From Doryteuthis pealeii (Eukaryota > Mollusca > Cephalopoda > Myopsida > Loliginidae): DNA of 64,000 nt. This document shows, piece after piece, positions 50,341-61,756 of this stretch (positions within the stretch are counted from its first letter, which is position 1; each line of letters begins with the position of its first letter). Under the pieces are notes generated by a model. It was given only the letters and a program-made list of their open reading frames with translations, was not told the DNA's origin and made no database searches. The stretch covers positions 92,470,415-92,534,414 of the forward strand of contig CM042145.1 of the NCBI GenBank assembly GCA_023376005.1, read 5' to 3'. Made by a program: the position numbers and the translations under genes.

Positions 50341-50563
50341 GTCATTTTGATCTATAGACGAGACCCTAACATGTACTACCACTCCAAGTCAGAGTAGACC
50401 TGGGAGTAATATCAAAGAAGAGGGGACTCCACACTCACCAGAACTGGAGTCTCACCATCAGATGCAGTTTAGTGTCATACCCAGGACACCACTTGTGTTG
50501 GGGGGGGGGTCACAATCCCTATGCAGAGGATACAGTCAGCATATTCTAAGCCCCACCGATAAG
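50341..50563 (-). mobile_element. R3 copy, antisense, internally deleted
   Basis: GAGACCCTAACATGTACTAC, CAGAACTGGAGTCTCACCAT, CAGATGCAGTTTAGTGTCAT, then a jump to CCTATGCAGAGGATACAGTC, AGCCCCACCGATAAGG. Confidence 0.7.
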
Positions 50564-50679
50564 GTGTTTGTGAACAGAGATACTGAGAAATTAGACTATA
50601 TGACAATCTACAAGCCTATGAATAATAATATTTGGAAATCTAAAGGGATAAAAGTCCATTTTTCATCTAGTCCTGTATA

Positions 50680-51275
50680 TCTGCACCTCTGCAGATGGGG
50701 TAAGACCCCCCACCCCCAATGAGGCCACCTGTTGACTGTGAGTGGCAACCCATGATGGCTGAGCAGTCCAAAACTCTACTTTGGCCCTTACTAAGGCTAG
50801 ATGGTCAGTTGGAGAGCCCCTCCCCCATCTTTGATCAATCAGTTGGTCACGTCTAGCCATGCACTGTCTAACGGTCATCCTTATGAAAAGTCCCTTGTGC
50901 ACAACTGCGTCCACTACAATTACCCCAAACCTATTACCCTCATGGCAACCCCGCAACCCTTTTTATCATATATGTGCTAGAAGGCAGTGACTGAGGGCCC
51001 TAATATCCTGGGTATGATGCTAAACTATCTGATGGTGAAGTTCCAATTCTGGAGCAATGGAGAATGTGCAGTAACCTGTCATCACCATTACTCACAGGTC
51101 TACTCTGACCCGGTGTGGTAGTACCTGTTAGGATCTCATCTTTCGGTTAAATAAAAAAAATGTGTTTAAAAAAAATGAAAAAAAAAATGAGTAACCTTTA
51201 AGAATGAACAAAACTAAATGTCTTCGGCCTAAAATAACCCAACAAGGGTTGACATGCCATAAAATCCAACCAACC
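50680..51275 (+). mobile_element. R3 retroposon, sense, near full length
   Basis: CTGCACCTCTGCAGATGGGG, GTGAGTGGCAACCCATGATG, TAGGCTAGATGGTCAG, TTCCAATTCTGGAGC, GTAGTACCTGTTAGGATCTC, GGTTAAATAAA, A-rich spacer, CTTCGGCCTAAAATAACCCA, ACAAGGGTTGACATGCCATA, AAATCCAACCAACC. It also holds a short insertion near 50850-50950. Confidence 0.75.
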
Positions 51276-51296
51276 ATTTTTCATCAGACTATATCA

Positions 51297-51795
51297 TCTC
51301 TAAATTATATCTATGCGTCTGGCAACTGACCTGGTAAACGCTCATAAGGTCATTAATCATCTTAAAAACAGCAACTTTGAGCACCTTTTTGATCTCCATC
51401 TTTCTAACACACGTGGGCATGCCTACAAAGTCAGAAAACAGCACTGCTCACGTGGGCATGCCTACAAAGTCAGAAAACAGCACTGCTCACGTGACTTTCG
51501 GAAACATTTTTTCACGCTCAGAGTTGCGGAGACATGGAATAAACTGCCCGCGTCTGTTGTAGGCTGCTGAAGCACTGAGTCTTTCAAAGCCTCCATGCTT
51601 CCTGTAGTCCGCCAACACTATACCTGATGCCACTCTCCACATATGCACACATACATTGCATGCATATTACTACTGTAAACTGTTCATGTTCCTGACATTA
51701 ATACATTATTCTGTGTACTTGACATGAGACTTTGATGAGTTGTGGTGCACCTGAGCACTGTACACAATAAATTTCATTATTTATTATTATTATAA
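51297..51795 (+). pseudogene. LINE ORF2 C-terminus, 3' UTR and tail
   Basis: From 51313: RLATDLVNAHKVINHLKN, FEHLFDLHLSNTRGHAYKVR, RDFRKHFFTLRVAETWNKLP, ASVVGC and a stop at 51568-51570. This is the C-terminal segment after the RT in many non-LTR elements (RGH..., F..R....WN.LP). A 39-bp exact in-frame duplication repeats RGHAYKVRKQHCS. After about 190 bp of UTR the copy ends in AATAAATTTCATTATTTATT, a short (ATT)n tail. Confidence 0.75.
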
Positions 51796-52619
51796 ATTTT
51801 CATAGAATTTTAAAGATGAATATTGTGATAGATCTGTCAGTGGAATATCACAAATATATTCACTGCTATAAATTAGATTTTTAAAGTTTCAAGAAAAATA
51901 ATTCAAGAATAATCAAGTATATACAATGTAAATTAAATCAATGAAAAAAATCTAACTACTTAGAAAAGAATGCTGTAAATGTTTTTAAACAAAGTGATTT
52001 TTTAAAAATAATCTACAAAATTTAAGCTATTTTCAAATTGATATTCAATACCTATATTTTCTAAATATAAAATTAACTGATAGAAATATTTTGGTGACTC
52101 TAATTTCAGTTTTCATCCTTAGTTTTAATTAAAACCAGATTTCTACTAAATTGAAATATATTGCATATTTGCGTAGATATCAAATTCTGATTGGTTAATA
52201 CCAACACACTTTCCAAAAATATTAACCAATCAAATTTAACTTATTTTAGCCTTACTAAGTTCATAAAATCATTCTGCGTGGCTTTAAGTACCTAGAGGAA
52301 ACTACAAAACACTGTATCCCTTAAGTTCTACCAAGCTACCAACAACTTACCTGAACACTTTAATAAATCTATGAAATGTAATTGCATAAACCTTTCCCAT
52401 AGTTTTAGTAAAATGAATAAATAAATGTCTATTTCAGTAACGTGCAATACACTTGAATGTTACACTTAACACTATAGTACAGATTTATCATTTTTTATTT
52501 ATTTTTTACATTAATGAAATAACTTCTAGATTCTCTACTCTGACAAAACTTATCTTAATCTTTCATTTTTCTAAAGAGAAGAAATAAAACGTTATTTATT
52601 TTAAAGTGCGCGTTTATAC

Positions 52620-52680
52620 CAGAAAAAAATGAAAGTAATTTAAAATAAGAGTCTTATTTTAAATTACTTTCATTTTTTCT
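52620..52680. repeat. Near-perfect hairpin, 28-30-bp arms
   Basis: AAAAAATGAAAGTAATTTAA, AATAAGA is followed after one G by its complement TCTTATTTTAAATTACTTTC, ATTTTTT. Confidence 0.85.
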
Positions 52681-55600
52681 AACTGATTTTTCTTAATTAC
52701 AAATACATTAAATTTTTAACCGTGCTTTTTATTTATTTTTAAAAAATTTCTATTTTAAGTACCCTTTGCTTTATTGAATGTAAAACTTACAGAGCAACCA
52801 AGAAGTAAAAGACAAACATGTTTCAGGAATTATGCGTGGGCAAAAAAGAAAAAAAAGAAAAAAAAGTTAAACCCTCCCTCCTATAATACACGGTCTTGTA
52901 GAGAGGGTATTTTCAGGCAAAGCAAAGGGAGCTTTTAATTTAAAGTTTTCAGTGAGCAGATTTATTTCGAAATACTGTCAACAAAGGAATTAAATTTTTC
53001 ACGACAAAAGCTAGAAATGAATGTAAAAACATTCTGTTGATTACAGCAGTGAGCAGATTTATTTATTTATTTTGTTTTTTGTTTTTCAGAGGGGATGAAT
53101 AAAATGTAAAGTATCCGGAAGAATTAAGTCCGACTGGCTATCATTATTATTAACGTAATTTCCAAAATTAACAATACAAGATTTTTTTCTGTAATTAAAA
53201 AAAAAAAAAAAAAAATACTAAAATATTAGCTTTCTACTTTGTGTGCTCCTAAACATCTGGAAATGGTTTAGCTTTCCTTGAAGAAGAAGAAGAAGAAGAA
53301 AAAAAAATAAATAAATAGATAATAAAATTCCATCTCTCAGAAATGTACTTTGTGAGTGTGAAGCTATTACGATCAGGCATGTTTGAATGAATACCGAAGT
53401 GAAGGGTAAGGCAGAGATGTCTGGGAGCTGCTAAACATGAGGTTGAACGATTATATATCACTCAGATGTGTTTCCATAGTAGCCAGGTCACAAAGGAAGG
53501 AATAAAATATTTTTAAAAACAGTTAAAAATCTAAAGAAAAAGACACTCATTTTCAAATCTCAATTTTAAAACAAAAAAAGCCTAAAAAATTAACGAGCTT
53601 TTGGGGGATTATGTTAGACTTGTACATAAAATTTATACCTTCATTATCTACTTCGTTAAAATAAAAGAATAAAAGTTTGTTTTTTTAATTCATAAGAGTT
53701 TAAAAAAAAAACCCTCTAATCAAAATTAAAAAGAAATATTCTCATTTTTATTACGCTTTCATAACTTTTTGTTTTGTTTTGTTTTTAAACGAGGAAGTTT
53801 ACAAATAGACATGACAAGTACTGTTAATTGCTCTCTCTCTCTCTCAAATTAAAATTGTTTGTTTGTTTATTGTTGTTTTTACCTATGTTTTTTGTTTTTG
53901 GAGGGGGAATGGGGGTATCAGCGACCTTGAGAACGAAGACTTTAGTCTCCAGTCAAAAAACTTTAACAATGCATACCCCACTAATCGCTATATGAAACAT
54001 TGCACAAAAATGTTAAGGTTGGTGGGTAGTTCTTTTCAAGTAAAGCATGTTTGTCAATTTCAGGTTTAATAAGTGGTTGAACAACGATAATGTTTTGCAC
54101 ATATTTCGAGTTTTAGGGGTGCGATACCTAGCACTTCCCACAGCAAACACGATCATCTTGTGAATTAGAATTAATTAGTGTAAATAATATTTTTTTTTTT
54201 TTTTTTTTTAAGTTTGAAATATTTAAAATTAGTAATCCTGGATTACAAAATGTATTTATTCCAAAACTTATAAAGATGATACCGCTTCTTTTTTTTTGGG
54301 GGGGAGGGATAATTTTTTTCAACAAGAACCTGAAACAAACCATAAAGATAGTAAAAATTAATCCTTTTTTTTAACTGGTTTACAGCTAGGTTGACAAGTC
54401 TGTGAATGGACGATTTTAAATGTTTTTGTTTACCGAGTGAGTGAAGTAAATAAGTCTACACTTACTACCTACTAAGCTGCAAATTCTATGGAAGATTCGT
54501 TAAAACTTTTTTTTAATGTTTTTCCTCTCTAATAAAGAAAAGAAAAAAAAATCAAATCCTAACCTTAAACATCAACATAAATATGTTAAGACCTTAGACA
54601 AGTCTTTTCATTAATGATTTTATCTCCGACTATTCATTCATTATTCTTTAGTTATCAATATCTTGTTATTCGTAAACAAACATTATCATTTTATTAATTA
54701 CACACACTTATTTTCCCAATACATCATAGTCGGGGCCCTTCTCGTTGACATTTTCGTAGCATGATCAATACAATATGAAATGAAGAATCTCATTTACTAT
54801 TCATGGGGTGGGTGGAATGTGTGTTACTGTTATCACACTGTCGTAAATAGTTCTGTTCGAAAATCGGATTTTTAAATGGTTCGCTTAGCTTTACACAAAC
54901 CTTAGTTTTCACTTTATCATTATTATTTTTTTAATCAGTTATTACTTTATTCCATAAAATCTGTCTATATGGTGTTTGTTTCGTAATTATTTTATTTATT
55001 TATTTATTTTACAGCTACTAGGCCTCGCCTAGAGTCATGTCGTAGAAAACAAATGAAAGTTGTTTTCTACTACTTTGAAAAGATTGTTTTATGGATTAAA
55101 AAAATATGAGGCGAAGTGACAGTAGATAGATATCGTTTCTGAGATTATAGCATGGAAACAGGAATTTTCTACATATTATTCTCATTGATAAAATTAAAAC
55201 ATGATGTAGTTGTTAACGGTATGATCAGAAATAATCACAATTACATTTAATATTTATTTACAGTAACACATATGCTTCAAGTGTAATGCTAACTTTTACA
55301 CGTAATTAATTACAAGCATTCAATTTACTCAAAGAAATCAAGCACATTAAAAGTCAGACTAAAAAAAGGTTAACACAAGATGAAATATAGAAATCCTGGA
55401 ATTACATATTGAAATGTTAGTTGGAAAGAAAAGATAAATACAAATTTACTACTAGTCTTGTTAAAAATGTTTTAAAAGATAATAAAACAAGAGTACAAAG
55501 CGTTTTAATTTCGAAAATATGGTCACACAGAATCGTTAAAATTATTCTAAGTACATGAAAAAAATAAATAATAGACCGGAAGACCAGATTTTTTTCAGCT

Positions 55601-55971
55601 ATTTTCTTTTCGCATTTTTAGATTTTTATTTATTTTTATTTAAGTGTCACAATTACCGAAACAACTGCATCTCCGACATAAACAGGTTTTTTTACCCAGT
55701 TTCAATTACTTTCTTAAATCACCAAGTCTCCAATAATTAGTATATTTTGGTTTGTACAAAACAATGTTTTATACAACATAACAAAAAGTAAATGGTTAAA
55801 AATATAAATAAATAAACGAAACTTAACCCTTTTAAGGATTATAAATTTATAGAAGAAGCCTGCAGGAAACGGTCAATTGACTAAAATAAATTATTGAAAA
55901 AGTAAGAATATGTGGATATAATATATAAACAACTAATTTTTATACACACACGTTATATAATGTGTGTGTGT

Positions 55972-56001
55972 TTTAAAGTTATTATATAATAACTTTAAAA
56001 C
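55972..56001. repeat. Perfect 30-bp palindrome
   Basis: TTTTAAAGTTATTAT and its exact complement ATAATAACTTTAAAA are adjacent with no loop. Confidence 0.85.
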
Positions 56002-56490
56002 TTATTTGCCTAACTTTATATATTTTTTTAATGTTCTCTAGGGATTTTGGGCAAAGAAAAAAAAATCACCTTATTGATGACAAAAATATGAATGCAATAA
56101 ATAAGAAAATATGTAACGGAAGTTTTTACTTCGTTGCTGGAACTTAAAACCATTTAAAATAAACAGTATTTTCCAAGAAAATAAAAGACGAGAGTTAAAC
56201 AAGAAAGAAAGCGATTTGAAATAGAATGTTTTTTAGTAATATTGAAATGAACAGCGATTTAAAAAATAAAGCAAAGAAAGATATTAATTTAGAAAGGGTG
56301 TAACATTTAAAACCTAAAACTAGAGGAAAGGAACTGATGTTGAAAAAGAAACAGAAGAAAGAAAAAGTAAAACCAAAAGTGACTAGGAGGTTAAGAAGGG
56401 CGTTAAAAAGAAAAGAAAAGAAAAAAACATCTATGGTATATCAGATATTATTAAAAATAATAAAATGAAATAAACAGTGATTACGTTATG

Positions 56491-56495
<5 letters not shown>

Positions 56496-56533
<38 letters not shown>
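56496..56533. repeat. (TA)n microsatellite
   Basis: About 19 TA units. Confidence 0.9.
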
Positions 56534-56537
<4 letters not shown>

Positions 56538-56749
56538 TTGGTAGTTCGTTATTCTATTTAGATGTTATTTTCATCTTTATCTTCATAAGAATATATAACA
56601 TCAGATTATTTGAAAAGTGAAGTGTAAAAAGTGAAGAAACATTGAAACAGTTAAAAAGAAAGAGACGGTCGTATGTTTCAGGTAAACAAAATCTCGAAAA
56701 CAAATAAAAATAAAAAATATGTAAAATAAAATTAAGTTGAAACACTGAC

Positions 56750-56919
56750 CATAGATCTCGTCCGAAGGTGTTACAAATCACCCAGATGTATCTCCATCCT
56801 CCCGTAACGACGTAGGCCCCGAGCACCCCAAGTCCAGCCAGCGATACGGAAAAGTCGCCATAGCTAACGAGGAATACGCCAAGCCCCGAGAATGCAGCAA
56901 GTTTCATGTACATCTTGTG
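56750..56919 (-). CDS. Candidate first coding exon of a fatty acid transport protein (SLC27A/FATP-like)
   Basis: On the minus strand, coding from ATG at 56913 to 56750 gives 54 residues plus two bases of the next codon. The product has a hydrophobic run (KLAAFSGLGVFLVSYG, SVSLAGLGVLGAYVV) followed by GGWRYIWVICNTFGRDL. FATPs start with a short luminal piece and one membrane segment, then a GGWRF...R.(I/V)...T..RD(L/I) stretch, so order and motif fit. An acceptor-like TTATCGTCTCCAG lies just upstream (AG at 56920-56921) and a donor CTATG/GTCAGT ends the exon at 56750/56749. Composition is GC-richer than the flanks. The frame stays open to 57024 upstream and into the intron downstream, but splicing would remove those. 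The AMP-binding exons are not seen in the window. Assignment is inference from a short motif. Confidence 0.55.
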
Positions 56920-57024
56920 CTGGAGACGATAAGCACAATCCTTTAAAAACTCAGGTACATACAACAAAAAGGTCTCCGATCGCATCCTATGACATTGACC
57001 ATCGGATTTTGGAGCAAAGAGCAA

Positions 57025-58319
57025 TGTGCCATTTAGTTAGTACACATAATGTATATACGCTTCTCTCTACTATTATTTAAAAAGAAACCGGTGAAATCGC
57101 AGATAAGAGTTTCTGAAGAACCCGGACTTTATACCCTGGTAGATAAATATATTGCATCAGTAAATAATAAGGCCTGTTTGATAAGGGATTTGGACAAGTA
57201 TTTACTGTATCATAGTTACATGGCTACTGAATTGACGTGTAGAACTGGTTTAAACTTTATTCTGGGTAACCAATAAATGAGAAGGCAATTATGTTATTGC
57301 TCACCGCCTGTAACAAGTTTTATAACTTCCTTTAAAGAGAGTGGCTGTTCTGAGTCAACTATGAGGCATCTCTACATTGCTTAAATATGGTTTTTAAGTA
57401 ATTAATTTACCTAGTTAACTTTACTATCTTTCTTTTAATTTTATTTATGCTTTAATCATCAACTTGACCGTATTTTATTTCTGTAGTTTCTGATTGTTAC
57501 TAATATGAATCGTTAAAAAAAATTAACCTATGTATATATTTTAAAATTGCGAGGGTTGTTTTTTTTTTGTAATTTAAAAAAATTCAAATTTAGAATATTT
57601 CATTAAATTTTACGCATTTGTATAAATTAAATTGTGTGATGACCATATGTACCAACAGTTTTCCACATTTGAAAATACTAATAGATCTCTTGATAGATTT
57701 TAAATACAAATTTCAAAATTTTGGTATTTGCATATGCTTGTGTATGTAGAAGAAAATCTTTTTTTTTTTTTTTTAACGAAATAATTAATACTATGAATTG
57801 TAATAATAAACTAGTAAAAAAAATCCATCGTATCGTAACTTATCTTTAAAAAATTATTGTAATATTGAAAAAATTAAATTTTTATCAATATTCAACTGCA
57901 ACAACAAAAAAAAAGCTGCGAATTTTGTCACTATTTCCACATTAATTGTTTATTATTACTTTTCCCGTTTTAAAATGGCCGCCACTTCAGTTGTAGCAAA
58001 ACAAACTCTTAATAATACTAACCCTTTAAAAAATGTTGTTCTCGAAAATAATATCGTCTGCTGCTGAAAAGTGATGGCCATTATAAAACGGGAGATAACA
58101 ACTGCATTATTCTCATCATCTGAAAATCTAAAATGAAAACAATTATTTTTCATGTTATCCAAATGTTCCCTATTGAAAAGAGCAAATAGATCTCTTTTAA
58201 AAAAATTTACAAAATGGTTTGAAGAATTTGTGGAAATATTAGCAAAATATTACTTTATATTTTATGCATTACTATGCTTCTTTATACTTTTATTGGTTAT
58301 TCAATTCTTGTTATTTGAA
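57025..58319. other. AT-rich stretch upstream of the exon
   Basis: No repeat match. It could include a 5' intron or untranslated exon of the FATP-like gene, but there is no supporting signal. Poly(T) at 57760-57775. Confidence 0.45.
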
Positions 58320-58949
58320 CTAGCAAATATATGCACCCTCCGGGTGCAAGTATTTAAGTTTTAATGTAATGAAATATCATATTAAATTAGAAACGCTAAT
58401 GAAACTAAATAAGAATGCAGATAAAAAGATTTGAAACAGAGGGGAGTATAATCGAAAAATAGAACAACTGAAATTTACTCTTCCATCACTCTCGTCTTTC
58501 ATTGCTAAATTTTTCTAATTTAAGTATTTAGTTAAAAGAGGAAGTAAAGAATAAAATGACAGTTATCTTTTCTTGTTAATGGATTTCATTTAAGATTAAT
58601 TGAAGAGATTTTTGCTTATATTCATCAAAATAAAACCAAACAGTTAGAAAGCAATAATACTAAGCATATATTTATTAAAATTACATTTTTAATATCAATA
58701 TGCAAATTAGCCTGCCGTTCACACTGTAAACCGCTATTTTGTTGTATATATAAATACAATTGCATGTTGTTAGTATGTAGATATGTTTAACAGTATTAAT
58801 AATGTAAAACAATTTTATTAATAATTAAGGTTAAAATAAGGATAAATTCATGGTGAATGTGATGTCAATAACTAAGGGAATTTTGACTTGAGTAGTGGTT
58901 TAGTTTCGGTTACAGACAGAAAAAACACACAATCTCCATTATAATAAGA
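58320..58949 (-). mobile_element. Non-autonomous Helitron, Hel-1, full length
   Basis: Minus strand starts TCTTATTATAATGGAGATTG after A and ends ATATATTTGCTAG before T. Perfect 3' hairpin GCACCC-GGA-GGGTGC 9 bp before CTAG. Matches 11853-12475 over its whole length. No coding. Confidence 0.85.
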
Positions 58950-58957
58950 TGTTATTA

Positions 58958-59213
58958 AGTAAGTAAAGTCGTCGGGGTGGCCTAAAGTCGGTATCAGCCA
59001 TACAGCGAGGGAGTCTATCCCCTTTTCACTAGGGCTAGACCAAGGAGATTATTATAGCATCTGAGGTGGAGCGCCACACCTACCCTCAGCTCCTTACTTT
59101 ACCGCACAGATCCCTGTGCTACTCATATGCTGAATTGGTGAGGGCCAGTATCGAACTAGGAACCTAGTGGTTTCTAGCCAAACGCTCTACCGACTGAGCT
59201 AACCCAGCCCTGA
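58958..59213 (-). mobile_element. SINE-A with 9-bp target duplication
   Basis: Complete SINE-A: tail AGTAAGTAAAGTCGTCGGGG, body AAAGTCGGTATCAGCC, CACACCTACCCTCAGCTCC, head complement CTCTACCGACTGAGCTAACC. Flanked by ATGTTATTA at 58949-58957 and 59214-59222, just at the Helitron edge. Confidence 0.85.
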
Positions 59214-59222
59214 ATGTTATTA

Positions 59223-59544
59223 ATTACTTTTAATTTTTTAATTTTTTTTTATTTTTAGAATGGATTAATTCTAAATTGAAGCAATTAAATTTGAATATGG
59301 ATAACAATAAGTCTTATATAATAAATTAGCTATGATTAAATAAATATTCAGGATCAGCATGACTCAAGTATTTTTTTTTTTTTTTTTTTGATAAATACAC
59401 ATCATAATTTGAATAAGGATAAAACTTTAACCCAATATAAATTCTTTCTTCTGAATATCAATTCATAAATATCACTCAAACACAAGTCAAAATTTATTTT
59501 TAAATTTCATAAAGATAATGACAAAAATATTCATATGAGGCTTT
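59223..59544. other. AT-rich stretch
   Basis: Poly(T) near 59370-59389. Nothing else recognised. Confidence 0.5.
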
Positions 59545-59640
59545 TTAAACAAAAGTTTTATTACTGGAATAAAAGCTTTATAAAATTTTATAAGATTATT
59601 TTCAGTTAAAATTTTATAAAGCTTTTATTCCAGTAATAAA

Positions 59641-59642
<2 letters not shown>
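59545..59642. repeat. Perfect inverted repeat, about 38-bp arms
   Basis: AAGTTTTATTACTGGAATAA, AAGCTTTATAAAATTTTA and its complement flank about 18 bp (TAAGATTATTTTCAGT). Confidence 0.85.

Positions 59643-59697
<55 letters not shown>
59643..59697. repeat. (TA)n microsatellite
   Basis: About 26 TA units abutting the inverted repeat. Confidence 0.9.
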
Positions 59698-59700
<3 letters not shown>

Positions 59701-59772
59701 GAAAGATTCTGTATGTTTGTTTGTATAATGACCGAATGCACATACTTTTATAAAGTAAAATTGGTAGAAACC

Positions 59773-60233
59773 AGCAAAATGGAGTGGTAGTATCTGTTAG
59801 GGTCCCATCTATGAGTCAAATAGATCTGATAACAAAAAATTGATTAAAATGGTTATAAAAGATTAATTTAAAAAAGTTTGAAGGAAAAAAATTTTAGTTA
59901 AAAAATAAATTTTCATTAAAAGAAAATTTGGTTAAAAAAAAAGAATTTTGGTTAAAAACATTTAGATAAAAAAGAATTTGGTTAATAAAAAAGGAAAAAT
60001 CTTTTTTTTAAATGATTTTGGTTTTAAAATTTTTCTTTTTTATTCAAAAGAATTTGTTTAAAGAAAAAACATTTAGCTAAAAAAATTTGAGGTTAAAAAA
60101 AGGAATTGAGTTAAAAGAAAAAAGTTTGATTAAAAAAATAGTTTTAAAATATAATACAGAATGAATAAAACAAAAATGTTTTTGGCATAGAATAAACAAA
60201 GGTTTGATATGTCATAAAACCCAACCAACCAAC
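59773..60233 (+). mobile_element. R3 retroposon, 5'-truncated, with tail and target duplication
   Basis: Starts ATGGAGTGGTAGTATCTGTT, GGGTCCCATCTATGAGTCAA, passes an A-rich spacer of TTTGGTTAAAAAA-type units, then GGCATAGAATAAACAAAGG, TTTGATATGTCATAAAACCC and the tail AACCAACCAACC. ACCAGCAAA on the left (59772 side) recurs after the tail (ACCAGCAAAG, about 60240), a probable target duplication. 5' truncation plus simple tail is the signature of target-primed insertion. Confidence 0.7.
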
Positions 60234-60483
60234 CAAAGACCAGCAAAGACCAAAATACACAAATTATTTTTATCCAAAAAGGGATTTAAAAAAATTTTAC
60301 CTCTCATTTTCCTTAAGAAAAGCTAAACAAATAAGGATATAAATCAATGATATATTAGAAAATTAATTTTAAAAATGATTAAAAAATAAAACAAATTAAT
60401 AAAGGTTAAAACATAATAAAAAGCAAATAAAAGACAAATAAAAAATGCAAACAATGAATAGAAATAAACAGCTTAAAAACAAG
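60234..60483. other. A-rich stretch
   Basis: No signal recognised. Confidence 0.45.
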
Positions 60484-60776
60484 AATACAAGGTGTGTAAA
60501 AATAGTATCAAGATTTTGTTTGATTTTTGACACACCTTGTATTCTGAAAAAAAATAACGTTCCAATCATTCTTCATTTCTATCTGTGTAAATACAGCTTT
60601 AAACTTGGTACTTTTTTGATACACCTTGAGAAAATTTCTGAAAAAAATTAATGAATGACATTTTTTTTTTCAGAATACAAGGTTTGTACAAAAAAATTAA
60701 TGAATGACATTTTTTTTTTCAGAATACAAGGTGTGTACAAAAAAACTTGATACTTTTTTGGCACACCTTGTATATA
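60484..60776. mobile_element. Mariner-type MITE, same family as 993-1246
   Basis: ATACAAGGTGTGTAAAAATA at the left and CACACCTTGTATATAG at the right are terminal inverts. Two further internal copies of TTTTTCAGAATACAAGGT are separated by a 46-bp direct repeat (ATTAATGAATGACATTTTTT). The inner region AATAACGTTCCAATCATTCT matches the 1150-1170 area in reverse. Confidence 0.65.
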
Positions 60777-61285
60777 GAAAATAGAAATGTTAAAACAAAT
60801 ATATAGAAAAATAATTTTTATTAATGTATGCATGAATATAGATAAGAGATTTATTGTTAACTTTTTAAATCCCAGGCAATGTCGGGTAGCTCTGCAAGTA
60901 TAAAATAAATGACAAAAAAAAAAAATTTAGTGAGCATTCAGTTATATCTATACAAACATTACTGAAAAGTTCTTAGTCCACATAAACCAGAAATATTTTC
61001 AAAATTCTTATTGATTTTTTGTTTTTCTTGAAGAATGAAAGAAACTTCCTGGAATTGTCCATATACACCCTTGGGGATTAATAAAATTCTGGCAGGGTGA
61101 ATAAAAACATTGGGGTCCACGGGGGGGGGGGGATTTACTAATTTGCTTTTATAATTCCCTTTATAACAAGAGAAACAAAAATCGCTGGATCATGTAGACT
61201 CCTTGCCAGAAATTGTACACCTCACAGAATGCCTGTTTTTGGGTGTGGTGCCACTAGTGATGTTGCTCATATACATATACATATT
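60777..61285. other. AT-rich stretch
   Basis: G-run at 61120-61131. No call. Confidence 0.45.
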
Positions 61286-61560
61286 TGCCAACCCCTCTGC
61301 ATGAGTAGGACATGACACATGGTCAATTTCTTAATCAGAGTTTAACAGGTTTGAATTCAGAGTTTTCCTTCTCCTAGACAGGTTTCCTAACCACAATTAA
61401 AGAACCCAGTCTGCTCTACTATTTACCCATAGCCAGAGGGAGAATAGTTGAATTTATACCTTTTGCAATAAGTGAATTTTAAACAGCCTCATCCAGGATT
61501 TGAACTTGTCTTATGTCTATTTCCTATGATGTTGGCCATTACACCATGTGCTTCCATTCA
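61286..61560 (-). mobile_element. SINE-B copy, full length
   Basis: GCCAACCCCTCTGCATGAGT, AGTTTAACAGGTTTGAATTC, CTACTATTTACCCATAGCC, CTCATCCAGGATTTGAACTT, TTGGCCATTACACCATGTGC. Confidence 0.85.
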
Positions 61561-61756
61561 TGATATGCAGTTCATTTAAATGAATGAATCAACTGGCTTT
61601 GACCAAAAAGATCAGGATCTTTTTGGTATTGTTAATGACATATATATATCATATTTTGATGAGGAGTAAAAAAAAACATTTAAAAACAATTATATTTTTT
61701 AAAAATTATTTTATAGAAATATTGAATTCTAAAAAATCCCTTTTTATAATAAGTTA
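61561..61756. other. Short AT-rich spacer
   Basis: No signal recognised. Confidence 0.45.

Larger units (their letters stand above)
51796..56495. other. AT-rich stretch, few recognised repeats
   Basis: 4.7 kb without SINE, R3, Helitron or mariner matches that I can see; probably intronic. It holds (GAA)n at 53279-53299, (CT)n at 53831-53846, poly(T) at 54190-54209, and the hairpins listed separately. Short frames (53249-53461, 53863-54069, 54128-54343, 55555-55740) show no domains. Confidence 0.5.

Noticed and set aside
56554..57024. A 156-residue minus-strand ORF taken whole as a gene
   Set aside because: Downstream of 56750 it becomes AT-rich low-quality peptide after a good splice donor. 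Only the exon part is supported.
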